Both the position numbers and the translations under genes were made by a program. Positions 27,562 through 37,256 of a stretch of 64,000 nucleotides of DNA are shown piece by piece. This DNA comes from JACDER01 sp963842575. GTDB taxonomy: Bacteria; Actinomycetota; Thermoleophilia; Gaiellales; Gaiellaceae. The DNA is taken from NCBI GenBank assembly GCA_963842575.1, contig CAWJGS010000005.1, positions 62,001-126,000 of the forward strand, read 5' to 3'. The number at the start of each line of letters is the position of its first letter. The stretch's first letter is position 1. Under the pieces are notes generated by a model. That model was not told where the DNA came from, did no database searches, and saw nothing but the letters and a program-made list of their open reading frames with translations.

Positions 27562-27812
27562 TACTCGCTGCTGCTGTCCGGCGGGCTGTAGCTGTCGCCG
27601 TGGCTCTGGCCGCGCTTGCGCTTGATGACCGCGGTCACTCCCGCCGCCGCAGCGACGCCGGCGAGGGCCTTCCCGGCCTTCTTCTTCTTGGACGTCTTCT
27701 TCGCGGTCGGAGTCGGGAGTGCCTTCTTCGCCTTCTGGTACTTGGCGATCCCCTTGGCCGCCTTCCACGTCGCCCAGCCGAGCATCGCGTTTCGCCTCGT
27801 CAGGATCTTCAT
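27561..27812 (-). CDS. Small Lys/Ala-rich basic protein
   Basis: An 83-residue protein with ATG 27812 placed behind AAAGGAGA. The N-terminal helix (MLGWATWKAAKGIAKYQKAKK) is amphipathic. A Lys/Thr-rich stretch (AKKTSKKKKAGKALAG) and an Ala/Val segment follow, and the tail is polar (SPPDSSSE). It may bind membranes or nucleic acid; I do not recognise a defined family. It lies 13 nt after lpdA and overlaps hisC by one base, so it is co-transcribed with them. Confidence 0.6.
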   Translation of the reverse strand: MKILTRRNAMLGWATWKAAKGIAKYQKAKKALPTPTAKKTSKKKKAGKALAGVAAAAGVTAVIKRKRGQSHGDSYSPPDSSSE

Positions 27813-27825
27813 CGGTCTCCTTTCG

Positions 27826-29232
27826 TTAGGCCTTCGCCGCCGCCCTCTTCCGCGCCCCGACGTGAATCGGGCGACCGAGCGCGACGAGGCCGGCCTCCTT
27901 GATGGCCTCGGAGAGCGTCGGGTGCGGCGCCATGCCGTCCGCGACCGTCTCGACCGTTGCCTCGGCATCGAGCGCGACGACTCCGGCCTCGACCAGGTCG
28001 GTCACGTGCGGGCCGACCATCACGAGCCCCAGGAACTCGCCGTAGCGGGTCTCGTGGATCGACTTGACCCAGCCCACCGTCTCGTCCTGCATGACAGCGC
28101 GCGCGTTCGCAACCCACGGGAACCTGCCGACGGCGACGTCGTCGCCGTACTGCTCGCGCGCCTCCGCCTCGGTGAGGCCGACGCCTGCGATCTCCGGATC
28201 GGTGTAAATCGGGCGCGGCACGCCGCGGTTGTCGACCACGGCGTCGTGTCCCATCGCGTTCTCCGCCGCGACTTCCCCCTCGCGGAACGCCGTGTGCGCG
28301 AGCTGCCAGTAGCCGGCGCAGTCGCCCACGGCGTAGATGTGCGGAACGGTCGTGCGGCGATGCTCGTCCGCGGCGATGCCCTTGCGCCGGTCGAGCTCGA
28401 CGCCGATGTCCTCCAGGCCGAGCCCCTCGACGAGCGGGCCCCGGCCGACCGAGACGAGCATGAGGTCGGCTTCGACGGTCTCGCCCTCGCCGAAATGGAC
28501 GGTGAGCGCGCCGCCGGTCTCCTCGACCTTCTTGCACTGCTTCTCCAGCTGGAGGGTGATCCCGCGCTTGCCGAACTGTTTGGCGAGCTCCTTGGACGCG
28601 TCCGCGTCCTCCTGCGGGATCAGGCTCGGGAGCATCTCGATGATCGTCACCTCCGAGCCGAAACGGTTGAAGATCGAGGCGAACTCGCAGCCGATGATGC
28701 CCCCTCCGAGGACGACGAGCCGGCGCGGGACCTCGGTCTGGGCAAGGAGCCCGGTCGAGTCGACGCACAGCTCCGAGTCGAGCCCTTCGATGGGCGGGCG
28801 GAGCGGGAACGAGCCTGTCGCCACGATCGCGGACTTGAAGGTGACGTCCTCCCCGCCCTCCACGGCGATCGTGTTCGCGTCCTTGAACCGCCCCTCGCCC
28901 TTCACCCACTCGACGCCGTTCGCCTTGAACAGCGTGGCGACGCCCTGGGTCATCTGGTGCGACACGGCGTCCTTCCACTCGTTCGCCTTCGCGAAATCGA
29001 GCTGCGGCTCGCTCACATTGACGCCCAGCTTGGAGAAGCTCTCCTCTGCCGCCTTCAGGAAGAACGCGGTCTGGACCCACGCCTTCGTCGGGATGCAGCC
29101 GACGCGCAGGCAGGTGCCGCCGAGCTCCGGCTCCTTCTCGATGCAAACGGTCTTCGCGCCCAGCTGCGCGGCCCGGATGGCGGCCGTATAGCCCCCTGGC
29201 CCGCCTCCGAGCACCGCGATGTCACATTCCAT
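27826..29232 (-). CDS. lpdA: Dihydrolipoyl dehydrogenase (E3)
   Basis: A 468-residue flavoprotein disulfide oxidoreductase that re-oxidises dihydrolipoamide with NAD. It has the FAD motif VLGGGPGGYTAA, the redox cysteines Cys41/Cys46 (GGTCLRVGCIPTK), the NAD-binding GGGIIGCEFA, the second FAD motif PHIYAVGDC and the C-terminal His-Glu pair in HPTLSEAI. It is the likely E3 for the E1-E2 complex encoded at 39-42 kb, since no other E3 is present in the window. It is the first gene of the long minus-strand operon and is divergent from the BTAD regulator (27 bp between starts). Confidence 0.95.
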   Translation of the reverse strand: MECDIAVLGGGPGGYTAAIRAAQLGAKTVCIEKEPELGGTCLRVGCIPTKAWVQTAFFLKAAEESFSKLGVNVSEPQLDFAKANEWKDAVSHQMTQGVATLFKANGVEWVKGEGRFKDANTIAVEGGEDVTFKSAIVATGSFPLRPPIEGLDSELCVDSTGLLAQTEVPRRLVVLGGGIIGCEFASIFNRFGSEVTIIEMLPSLIPQEDADASKELAKQFGKRGITLQLEKQCKKVEETGGALTVHFGEGETVEADLMLVSVGRGPLVEGLGLEDIGVELDRRKGIAADEHRRTTVPHIYAVGDCAGYWQLAHTAFREGEVAAENAMGHDAVVDNRGVPRPIYTDPEIAGVGLTEAEAREQYGDDVAVGRFPWVANARAVMQDETVGWVKSIHETRYGEFLGLVMVGPHVTDLVEAGVVALDAEATVETVADGMAPHPTLSEAIKEAGLVALGRPIHVGARKRAAAKA

Positions 29233-29259
29233 GATTCGATCCTATCCACCGAGGAGCTT

Positions 29260-32200
29260 TTGAAGACTCCACGCGTCAAGCTCGTCCCGCCGCGCCTCCC
29301 GGCCTCGCACGTACGCCGGCCCGCGCTCGAACGCCTGCTCGAGGAAGCGGAGACGACGCCGGCTGACGTCGATCGTCGCCGGGCCCGGATTCGGCAAGTC
29401 GACGCTCACGGCGTCGGTTGCGACCGAGCGGGGCTGGCGCTGGTACCTGGTCGACGGCGCCGATCGCTCCCTCACCTCCTTCGCGCGCGGCCTCGCTGAT
29501 GCCCTCGAGCTCGACGGTCGGAGACGAGGCGTTTACCGGAAGCGAGGACAGCTCGCGGGCCGAAGCGCTTGCAGCCGTACTTACTCAGGCGCTCGAGGAA
29601 GAAACGAAGAGCGACCAGGTGCTCGTCCTCGACGACGTACACGAGCTCGACCCCGGCGGAGCAGCCGCCCTCCTGCTAGAGAGCCTCGTTCGGCAGGCGC
29701 CGCCCGAGCTTCATCTGGTCCTCGCTTCGAGGGACGAGCCGCCGTTCCCGATCGACCGTCTGCGCGGCCAGGGCCAGGTCCTCGACGTCGACGCGGCGCT
29801 GCTCACGTTCACGGGCGACGAGGTTGCAGGCGTCGTCGGCCACCAGCTCCGTGACCCCATCCACGAGCTCACGGCCGGCTGGCCGGCCGCGGTCCAGTTG
29901 ACCGCGGAAATGCTGCAGTCGGTACCGGAGGACGAGCGCGTCCGCACTCTCACCGAACTCGGCAGAAGTGGCGATCGCCTCGGCTCCTACCTCGCACGGG
30001 AGGTGCTCGAGCGCGAACCGGACGAGGTCCGTGAGCTGCTTCGGATCGCCGCGGAGTTCGACCGTTTCAGCCCCGAGCTCTGCCAGGCGGTGGGCGCGTC
30101 ACCGCCGGCCGAGCTGGTGGTCGGCCTCCAGCGACGGGGATTGGTCGCGGCGCGCAGCGGCCCGGGCGGCTGGCTCACGCTCCACGCCGTGCTGCGCGAT
30201 TTTCTTCGTGAGCAGCTTCCGCTGTCGGATGCCGAGCTCGGTGAGCTGCACGTGAAGGCGGCAGAGTGGTTTTTTGAGCAAGGTCTACTGCGCGAGGGTT
30301 TGACGTCGCTCAAGACGGCCCGGAGGCCTGAGTTGATCGCCGCCGCGTTACGCGACCACTGGCGCGAGTGGTACGACCAGGGGTTGGTCGGCGCGGTGGT
30401 CGACGCCGCTGAGATGCTCCCGGAGAGCTTCGTCACCGAGGGGCTGCGCCACCTGATCGGCAGGTCACACGTACTGGTCGGCAGGTCGGGCGAAGCACTC
30501 GAGTGGTTCGCTGCTCTTCCGCCCGGCCCCGACCGGGCGTTCGAGTTCGCCGACGTCTACACCGGGCGCGGCGAGGTGAGCAAGGCGTTCGACGTCCTCG
30601 TGGAGGCGCTGGACCGCTATCCGGACCCGCCGCACACCTACTGCTGCATCTACATCGCGTTCCTAGCGCCGGAGCTGGGGGAGCTGGACGCCGGCGGAAA
30701 GGCTGCGCAACTCTCACTCAAGCTGGCGAAGGAGAGCGGTGACCTCGGGAACCTGGCGGATGCGCACGCAGCTGTCGCCGACATCGCACAGGCACGCGGG
30801 GAGGTCCGGGATGCAGAGCGGCATTACCAGGCTGCGCGCGAGGTCGCGGAGCGTGGCGGCAACCTGCTCGCACTGTGCGCGGCGCAGGTAAAGACCGCCC
30901 GTTTCTGGACCGTCCAGGGCCGCTATCAGGAAGCTTGGTCGCTCAACAACGCCGCGACGGAGCTCGCGGACCGCATCGGCTTTGCGCTGATGCGGAGCGA
31001 AGGCCGGCACTTGCGTGCCTGGCTGCACGCCCGCGCTGGCCGGTTCGACGAAGGCGCGGCCGAGCTGGCGGAGGCCGCGGCTCTCGACGAGCTCGCCGGC
31101 GGAGCGGATACGTGGGACCTCGTCGCCCACGGCGACTTCTACAGCGAGCGAGGCGATGTCGCGCGCGCCCGCATCGCCTACCAGGAGGCGCTGGACAGAG
31201 CCGACCCCCGGGGCGTGAGAATGCGGTCGATCGCCCTCGGAGGCCTGGCACAAATGCTTGCGGGCGACGATCCTGAGCGAGCCGCCGAGCTCGCCTCGGA
31301 AGCGCTGGAGCTGGCGGTGAACGAGCGCCCCAAGCTGCTCGTAATCGCAGGCTGGGTCGCCCTGCGGCGAGGAGAGCTCGAGCGAGCAGCCCTCCTCGCC
31401 GAGGAGGCGGCAGAAGACAGCAGGCGTCGTGGCGCTCGGCCGGTGATCGCGGCGTCACTCGAATTGCAAGCGTTCTGCTCGGGAACGCCAGACACCTCCC
31501 TGCTCGAGGAAGCGCTTTCGCTCCGGCGCGACCTCGGCGAACCGGTAGCGGCCGCCCGGATCGAGCTCGGCCTCGCGCGCCTCTCGGGCGCGAGGCTCGA
31601 CGCGGAGCGGATCGAGCGCGAGTTGAGGAAGCTCGGCTTCCGCGATACGGCCGGCCGTACGGCGGGGATACTGATGGCCGCCGGTTCCGAGGGGCCGGCG
31701 CCGCTCACACTCCAGACGCTGGGTGGCTTCCGGGTCATCCGCCAAGGCATTCCTGTGCCCGCGGAAGCGTGGAAGTCGAAGAAGGCACGCGATCTCCTCA
31801 AGATCCTGACCGCCCGCCGCGGGCGACCTGTGGCGCGAGACGCGCTGATCGAGGCTTTGTGGCCGAACGAGGATCCCAGCAAGACCGGGAACCGGCTCTC
31901 CGTCGCGCTCAGCACTTCGAGATCCGTCCTCGATCCCGAACGGGCGCATTCGCCGGACCACTTCGTCGTGTCCACGGACGGCGCGCTTCGCTTGTCGCTC
32001 GAAGCCGTCGAGCTCGACATCGAGTCGTTCCTCGCGACCGCGCAAGAAGGGCTCCGCTCGACGGAGGATCCGCTGCCGATGCTCGAGCTCGCCGAGGCCG
32101 CGTACACGGGCGACTTCCTCGAAGAGGATCGCTACGAGGACTGGGCGATACCGCTTCGGAACGAGGCTCGAGCCGTCTACATCGACGTGCTGCGGAAGCT

Positions 32201-32411
32201 GGCGGAGACCACCGGAGTCGCAAAGTACTTCCTTCGCATCATCGACCGCGACCCCTACGACGAGCCCGCTCACCTCGGGCTCGTCGCAGCGCTGCAGGCG
32301 CGCGGAGCGCACGGCGAGGCCCGCCGAGCCTACCGGGCCTACGCCTCGCGCATGCAGGAGATCGGAACCGAGCCTGCATCCTTCCCGGCACCGGCTTTAA
32401 GCCCGGGTTAA
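29260..32411 (+). CDS. ATPase regulator with C-terminal winged-helix/BTAD (SARP-like), two frameshifts near N-terminus
   Basis: A large regulator of about 1049 residues after correction. It starts at TTG 29260 behind GAGGAG and opens LKTPRVKLVPPRLPASHV, as in MalT/LuxR-type ATPases. The P-loop GPGFGKST is in a shifted frame (29363-29516), followed by the main frame with Walker B VLVLDDVHELD. Extra bases near 29355-29365 and 29516 explain the shifts. The middle (residues 250-720) consists of TPR-like helices. The C-terminus has an OmpR-like winged helix (LQTLGGFRVIRQG, KSKKARDLLKIL, RDALIEALWP) and a bacterial transcriptional activation domain. It is probably an ATP-dependent transcription activator; its targets may include the divergent lpdA operon. 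Confidence 0.85.
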
Positions 32412-32468
32412 GGTCACTCGAAGGCCGCTCCGGAACATCCCTCGTGTCAATCGAGCGAGGAGGAAGAG

Positions 32469-32960
32469 ATGTTCCGTATCTGGTTGTCCATTGCAGTCGC
32501 AGGAGTCGCACTCGCAGCCGTCGGCGCCGCCCAGGCGGACCGCGGCGTGCGCCCCGCCGAGCCCGCCGGGAAGTACATGGCCGGGATCGTCGAGCAAAAG
32601 ATCACGAACCAGTACGACCTGGCGTGGCAGTCGCTCTACCCGCCGCATCAGCGGGTCGCGAGCCTCGACGCCTACGTCGCGTGCGAGAGCCTCACGCCGG
32701 CGGCGGGAGAGCTGACGCTGATCGGGATCAGGGTGCTCCGCACCTTCGACGAGCGGATCCGCGTCGCGGGCCTGCAGCGCAAGCTGATGACGCGCGCTGT
32801 GACGCGTCCGCGTCAAGGTCGTGTCGCCGTATCTACCACGCCTTTCCCGGTCACGATCGAGCAGACGTTCCACGCAATCGCCGTCAAGGGACAGTGGAAG
32901 TGGATCCTGAGCGCAGACCAGTACGCGTACTACAGCGAGGGAACGTGCCCTTACTCCTGA
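32469..32960 (+). CDS. Secreted protein of unknown function
   Basis: A 163-residue protein with a strong ribosome site (GAGGAGGAAG) and a clear signal peptide (MFRIWLSIAVAGVALAAVGAAQA, cleavage near residue 23). The mature part resembles small exported domains that fold like cystatin/NTF2 proteins (YDLAWQSLYPPHQRVASLDAY, TIEQTFHAIAVKGQWKWIL) and has two cysteines that could form a disulfide. I do not recognise a named family. It precedes the MoxR operon by 25 bp and may be co-transcribed with it. Confidence 0.75.
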   Translation: MFRIWLSIAVAGVALAAVGAAQADRGVRPAEPAGKYMAGIVEQKITNQYDLAWQSLYPPHQRVASLDAYVACESLTPAAGELTLIGIRVLRTFDERIRVAGLQRKLMTRAVTRPRQGRVAVSTTPFPVTIEQTFHAIAVKGQWKWILSADQYAYYSEGTCPYS

Positions 32961-32985
32961 GCGGAGCCTCAGCTAGGCTCGGGTC

Positions 32986-34011
32986 CTGCCGGAGGCCGAG
33001 CTGGAGAACGAGATCCTCAGGAAGCACGTCGAGCCGTCCGCGGAGTTCACCACCGCGACCGGGCTGGCCGAGCGGCTGCTCGGGAACATCGAACGCGTCG
33101 TGCGCGGCAAGCGGGACGAGGTCAGCCTCGTCCTGTGCGCCCTCTTCTGCCGTGGCCACGTGCTGCTCGAGGACGTGCCGGGGACGGCGAAGACCGTGCT
33201 CGCCCGCGCGATCGCGACGTCCATCGAAGGTGCGCACTCGTCGCGCGTCCAGTGCACCCCCGACCTCCAGCCCACCGACCTCACCGGGCTCTCGATCTAC
33301 AACCAGAAGGAGCGCGAGTTCGAGTTCCAGGCCGGGCCGATCTTCGCCGGGGTCGTCCTGGTCGACGAGATCAATCGCGCCATGCCGCGCACCCAGTCGG
33401 CGCTCCTCGAGGCGATGGCCGAGCGCCAGATCACGGTGGACGGCGAGTCGCACCCGCTCCCAGACCCGTTTCTCATCCTCGCGACGCAGAACCCGCTCGA
33501 CCACGAGGGGACGTTCCCGCTGCCCGAGGCCCAGCTCGACCGGTTCTTCCTCAAGACGACACTCGGGTACCCGGACCTGGACGACGAGCTGCGCATCGTC
33601 CAGGCCCAGCTCCACGGCCACCCGCTCGATTCGCTCAGGCCCGTCATCGACGTCGCCGACCTCCGCTGGATCCAGGCCGCGGTCGAGGGCGTGTACATCG
33701 ACCCGATCATCCAGCGCTGGCTGATCGAGCTCGTCCGCGCGACGCGCCAGCTCGAGTTCGTAAACGTCGGCGCCTCCGTCCGAGGCTCGCTCGCGCTCGA
33801 GCGCGCGGCGCGAGCGCGGGCGCTCATGCACGGCCGGCCGTTCGTCGAGCCGGAGGACGTCGAGGCGCTCTTCTCCCCCGTCCTCGAGCACCGGGTGCTC
33901 GTGAACCTGTACCGGCTCGAAGCGAGCAACGGAGACGTGCCCGGGCGCCTCGACCTGACGCGGCGCTGCATCGAGCTCGTTCCGCGGCCGGGCCTCACGC
34001 TCGCGGACTGA
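32986..34011 (+). CDS. MoxR-family AAA ATPase
   Basis: An AAA ATPase with Walker A EDVPGTAKTVLARA, Walker B VLVDEINRAMPRTQSALLEAM, sensor 1 ILATQNPLDHEGTFPLPEAQLDRFF and arginine-finger-like positions; it works as a chaperone with von Willebrand proteins. The first standard start is GTG 33100, but that leaves only 19 residues before the P-loop region. The frame is open and family-like for 38 more codons (LPEAELENEIL ... GLAERLLGNIERVV), back to CTG 32986, and no ATG, GTG or TTG occurs there. A CTG start or an undetected indel is needed. It heads the MoxR-DUF58-vWA operon, 1 nt before DUF58. Confidence 0.88.
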   Translation: MPEAELENEILRKHVEPSAEFTTATGLAERLLGNIERVVRGKRDEVSLVLCALFCRGHVLLEDVPGTAKTVLARAIATSIEGAHSSRVQCTPDLQPTDLTGLSIYNQKEREFEFQAGPIFAGVVLVDEINRAMPRTQSALLEAMAERQITVDGESHPLPDPFLILATQNPLDHEGTFPLPEAQLDRFFLKTTLGYPDLDDELRIVQAQLHGHPLDSLRPVIDVADLRWIQAAVEGVYIDPIIQRWLIELVRATRQLEFVNVGASVRGSLALERAARARALMHGRPFVEPEDVEALFSPVLEHRVLVNLYRLEASNGDVPGRLDLTRRCIELVPRPGLTLAD

Positions 34012-34012
34012 G

Positions 34013-34912
34013 GTGGAAACCGAGCCGAGCTTCCCGCTGCTGAGCCGCCGGCGCGGCACCGGGCTGGTCGGAGGGACGCAGAGGAGCCTCCACCGGGGCG
34101 GCGGCTTCGAGATCGCGAGCTCGCGCCAGTACCGGCGCGGCGACAGCGTCCGCGCCATCGACTGGAAGGCCTCCGCGCGCATGTCCAGCGCGCGGCACGC
34201 GGACGAGTTCGTCGTCCGCGAGCACTTCGCCGAGGACCGGCCGCGCGTCGTGCTGCTCGTGGACCGGCGGCCGTCGATGGCGCTGTATCCGGCGGATTCG
34301 CCGTGGCTGCACAAGCCGGCCGCGGTCGCCGTGGCCGGCCGGATGATCGTGGAGAGCGCGCTTGCAGCGCAGGGCTTTCCCGGCTACCTCGATCTCGGCG
34401 GCGCCGACATTCCCCGCTGGCTGCCGCCGAACCGCCGTGAGAACGCCTCCCTCGTGCGCGAGCACGAGCTCGCGCGCTCCGCGTTCACGGCGCCCGAGGA
34501 CAACCTCGTCCACGCCTTCCGCCACCTCGAGCGCTCGCGCACGCAAGTCCCTCCCGGCTCCTTCGTGTTCGTCCTGTCCGACTTCCTCGTCTCGCCTCCG
34601 CAGTCGGTATGGCGCGTCGGCCTCTCCCGCGGCTGGGATCTCGTCCCGGTAGTCGTCCAGGACGTCACCTGGGAGAGGTCGTTCCCCGACGTGGCCGGCT
34701 TCCTGCTCCCGGTGGCCGAGCCGGTACGCCTGACCCGGCGGGAGGTGCGCGAGCGGCGTGAGGCGAACGAGCGGCGTTTCGCCCAGCTGCTCGAGACGTT
34801 CAGCTCCCTCGAGATCGATCCGGTCGTCCTCGCGAGCGCGGAGCCGCTGGACGTCTTCGACGCCTTCATGCGCTGGCACGAGCGCCGCCGGCGGCGGATG
34901 AGCCTGCGATGA
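34013..34912 (+). CDS. DUF58 domain protein
   Basis: A 299-residue protein whose N-terminal half carries the DUF58 signature (GGGFEIASSRQYRRGDSVRAIDWKASAR in segments, ADEFVVREHFAEDRPRVVLLVD). The C-terminal half has a vWA-like fold (SFVFVLSDFLV). DUF58 proteins accompany MoxR ATPases and vWA proteins and are thought to be assembled or remodelled by them. It starts at GTG 34013 after the MoxR stop and overlaps the next start (ATGA). It has no membrane segment. Confidence 0.88.
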   Translation: METEPSFPLLSRRRGTGLVGGTQRSLHRGGGFEIASSRQYRRGDSVRAIDWKASARMSSARHADEFVVREHFAEDRPRVVLLVDRRPSMALYPADSPWLHKPAAVAVAGRMIVESALAAQGFPGYLDLGGADIPRWLPPNRRENASLVREHELARSAFTAPEDNLVHAFRHLERSRTQVPPGSFVFVLSDFLVSPPQSVWRVGLSRGWDLVPVVVQDVTWERSFPDVAGFLLPVAEPVRLTRREVRERREANERRFAQLLETFSSLEIDPVVLASAEPLDVFDAFMRWHERRRRRMSLR

Positions 34913-35737
34913 AGCGGGCGCTCCCCGTCGTCGCGCTCGTGCTGCTGGTCGGACTCGTCGCCGGCCTGGTGGTCGCACTCGTCCACGAGCCGGCTGGAAC
35001 CCGCAGCGATCGCGCCGTGTCGGTTCGCACCGAGCTCACACCGCAGGAGGCGCAGTTCGGGGACACGGTGGTTGCAACCGTTGACGTCTCCGGCACCGAT
35101 CCGTCGAGCGTCCGCGTGCGCTCGGACTTCACTCCGTACGCGGTTGTCTCGACGGTCCGCCACGCCGGTGACGGCTCGGTGCGGATCGTGAGGCGGCTGC
35201 GCTGCCTCGAGGTGAGCTGCGTCCCACGCGGAGCCGTCAAGACGTTTCGGTTCGGACAGGCGCGCGTCTCGTACGGGCGGGGATCGACGACGCGCAAGTG
35301 GCCGGCGCTGCGCGTCCATTCGCTGATCACGAAGGCCGACGCCGCCGCTCCGGTCCTCCGCGTTCCAGCCTCCTGTCGCGGCCCCAGTCGAGTACCGGGT
35401 CTCGCCGGACGCGACGGGATACCTGCTCCTGGCCCTGGCGGGGCTGCTGGGGGCGGCCGGCGTGTTCCTCCTGCTCAAGGTCGGCCTGCGCCGTGTAACG
35501 CCCACGCGCCGCCGCGTCCCGCCGCTGGAACAGGTGCTCGGCGAGCTCGCGGCGGCGAGCTCGAACGGCGACTCCGGCCGCCGCCGGCGCGCGCTGGAGG
35601 AGCTGGCGCAGCAGCTCGAGACGGTCGACGAGCCGCTCAGCGCCGAGAGCCGCGTGCTGGCCTGGGGCCCCGAGGAGCCGAAGCCGGAGGCGATCTCCGA
35701 CCTCACCTCCCGGGTGCGGAAGGGCGTGCCTCGATGA
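34909..35737 (+). CDS. BatD-like membrane protein of the MoxR operon (one frameshift)
   Basis: From ATG 34909 it reads a signal-anchor helix (ALPVVALVLLVGLVAGLVVAL) and a beta-sandwich domain typical of oxygen-tolerance BatD-type proteins (VSVRTELTPQEAQFGDTVVATVDV). The frame breaks near 35360-35362. After removal of one base it continues FQPPVAAPVEYRVSP, a second membrane helix (TGYLLLALAGLLGAAGVFLLL) and a cytosolic tail (PPLEQVLGELAAASS) ending VRKGVPR. The corrected length is 275 residues. It is coupled to both neighbours by ATGA overlaps. It probably works at the membrane with the two vWA proteins. Confidence 0.75.
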
Positions 35738-36597
35738 CCGCGCTGCTGTGGGCCGTCGTGGGCGCAGCGCTGCTCCTCGCCCTCGCCGTCCTCGTCCGGC
35801 GTGGGCGGCGCGAGCCCGCGCTCCAGCTCGCCGACGCCGGATCCCTCGGGGGCGCGCGCCGCCGCACCCGGCTCGTGTGGGTCTCCCTCCTCGGCGCAAT
35901 CCTCGCCGTGCTCGTCGTCTTCGCGGTCCAGGCGCGCGCACAGCCGGAGGAGGCGCCGATCCTCAGCCCGGGGTCGAACGCGATCATCGTCATCGACCTC
36001 TCCGGCAGCGCGCTTCCGTCCTCCGAGGGCATCTCGCGCGTGCTGCTCGCCCTCACCCGAGACCCGCGCCGGCACCTCGGGCTCGTCCTCTTCTCCGACG
36101 CCGCCTACGAGGCGCTGCCGCCCTCGACGCCCGTGGAGGGGCTCGAGGGGTGGCTCCAGCTCTTCCGCACGGGGAAGGCCTGGGAGTACCCGTGGGCGCC
36201 GTCCTTCGCGAGCGGGACGATCATCTCCAGCGGTCTCGTGCTCGCGCGCAAGCTGCTGCGCCGCGACCACATCGCACATCCGCACGTCGTCCTGGTCAGC
36301 GACCTGTCCGATGCCGAGTCGGATCTGCAGAAGCTGGAGACGGTCATCGCCCAGTACCAGCGCGAGCGGATCGACCTGCGGGTCATCAGGGTCAGCCCGG
36401 ACGCCACTCCGTCCACGGGGTCGCTCGCCAATGCGGCCTTCGTGGCGAGCGCCGCCGACCAGACGATCGATCCGACCCGAACCGGTGGAAGAGACGCGCT
36501 CCCGATCCTGCTCGCGGCGCTCGTCGGGCTGCTCGGGCTGCTCGCAGCGGTCAACGAGCTCGCGCTCCATCCTCTGACCTGGAGGACGCAGGCGTGA
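35734..36597 (+). CDS. Membrane-anchored von Willebrand factor A protein (BatA/B-like)
   Basis: A 287-residue protein with an N-terminal helix (LLWAVVGAALLLALAVLV), a second helix (VWVSLLGAILAVLVVFAV), a vWA domain beginning NAIIVIDLSGSA (MIDAS DxSxS) and HVVLVSDLSDAE, and a C-terminal helix (LPILLAALVGLLGLLAAV). This matches the topology of Bat/YfbK-type proteins, whose metal-dependent adhesion site faces one side of the membrane. It starts at ATG 35734 in an ATGA overlap and ends in a GTGA overlap with the next gene. Confidence 0.82.
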   Translation: MTALLWAVVGAALLLALAVLVRRGRREPALQLADAGSLGGARRRTRLVWVSLLGAILAVLVVFAVQARAQPEEAPILSPGSNAIIVIDLSGSALPSSEGISRVLLALTRDPRRHLGLVLFSDAAYEALPPSTPVEGLEGWLQLFRTGKAWEYPWAPSFASGTIISSGLVLARKLLRRDHIAHPHVVLVSDLSDAESDLQKLETVIAQYQRERIDLRVIRVSPDATPSTGSLANAAFVASAADQTIDPTRTGGRDALPILLAALVGLLGLLAAVNELALHPLTWRTQA

Positions 36598-37256
36598 GGC
36601 GACCACTGCTGCTGACGGCAGCGGGCGTAGCCGCGCTCGTCGTCGCGATCGCGTTCGCTCTTCTCGGCCGTGCCGTGCTGGCGGCGCCCGACCGCGTCGA
36701 AGCCGCGCGCGCGGGCGGCACCCAGGAGGAGCGATCGCCGTTCGACCGGGCGGCGGACTGGCTCCTCGGCGTGGGAGATCCGGATCCGTTCTTCAAGCTC
36801 GTGCGCACGTACCGCCGCGCCGTCGCGGATACCTCGCTCACTATCGACTCGTCCACACCTGTGCGCCTCGGGACGCTCGCACGACGCGTGGGCCCACGGA
36901 CCGAGCAGGCGCAGGCGCACGTCATGGTCGGGACAGTCTTCGCCCTCCCGGCCGGCAACGGCTCGATGAGCTTCACGCGCCTGCGGCAGATCGGGGGCGG
37001 ACGCCTGCTCAACCAGGCGACGCAGGAGTTCCGGGCCGCGGCGCTTCTGGACGATCGCAACGAGGCGGCCAAGTACGACCTCGAGCTTGCGCTCACGGCG
37101 CAGAACCCCGCCTTCTCGGCGCTGTCCGGCCGCCGGCAGACACCGACGCAGCGCCCGCCGGGGCGCAATCGCCATCAGGGCCAGGATGCGAAGCACCCGC
37201 GGACGAAGAAGAGGCTCAAGCAGGGCGGCGTGTACGGAAGCGGGAGCGGCTACTGA
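36594..37256 (+). CDS. BatC-like membrane protein with short TPR-like region
   Basis: A 220-residue protein, GTG 36594 inside the vWA stop. It has one N-terminal helix (PLLLTAAGVAALVVAIAFALLG), a conserved extracytoplasmic part (WLLGVGDPDPFFKLVRTYRRAVAD), a TPR-like helix pair (NQATQEFRAAALLDDRNEAAKYDLELAL) and a basic, Gln/Arg/Lys-rich disordered tail (residues 185-215). Position and layout resemble BatC, which couples vWA proteins through TPR units. I do not know a specific family name. Confidence 0.7.
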   Translation: MRRPLLLTAAGVAALVVAIAFALLGRAVLAAPDRVEAARAGGTQEERSPFDRAADWLLGVGDPDPFFKLVRTYRRAVADTSLTIDSSTPVRLGTLARRVGPRTEQAQAHVMVGTVFALPAGNGSMSFTRLRQIGGGRLLNQATQEFRAAALLDDRNEAAKYDLELALTAQNPAFSALSGRRQTPTQRPPGRNRHQGQDAKHPRTKKRLKQGGVYGSGSGY

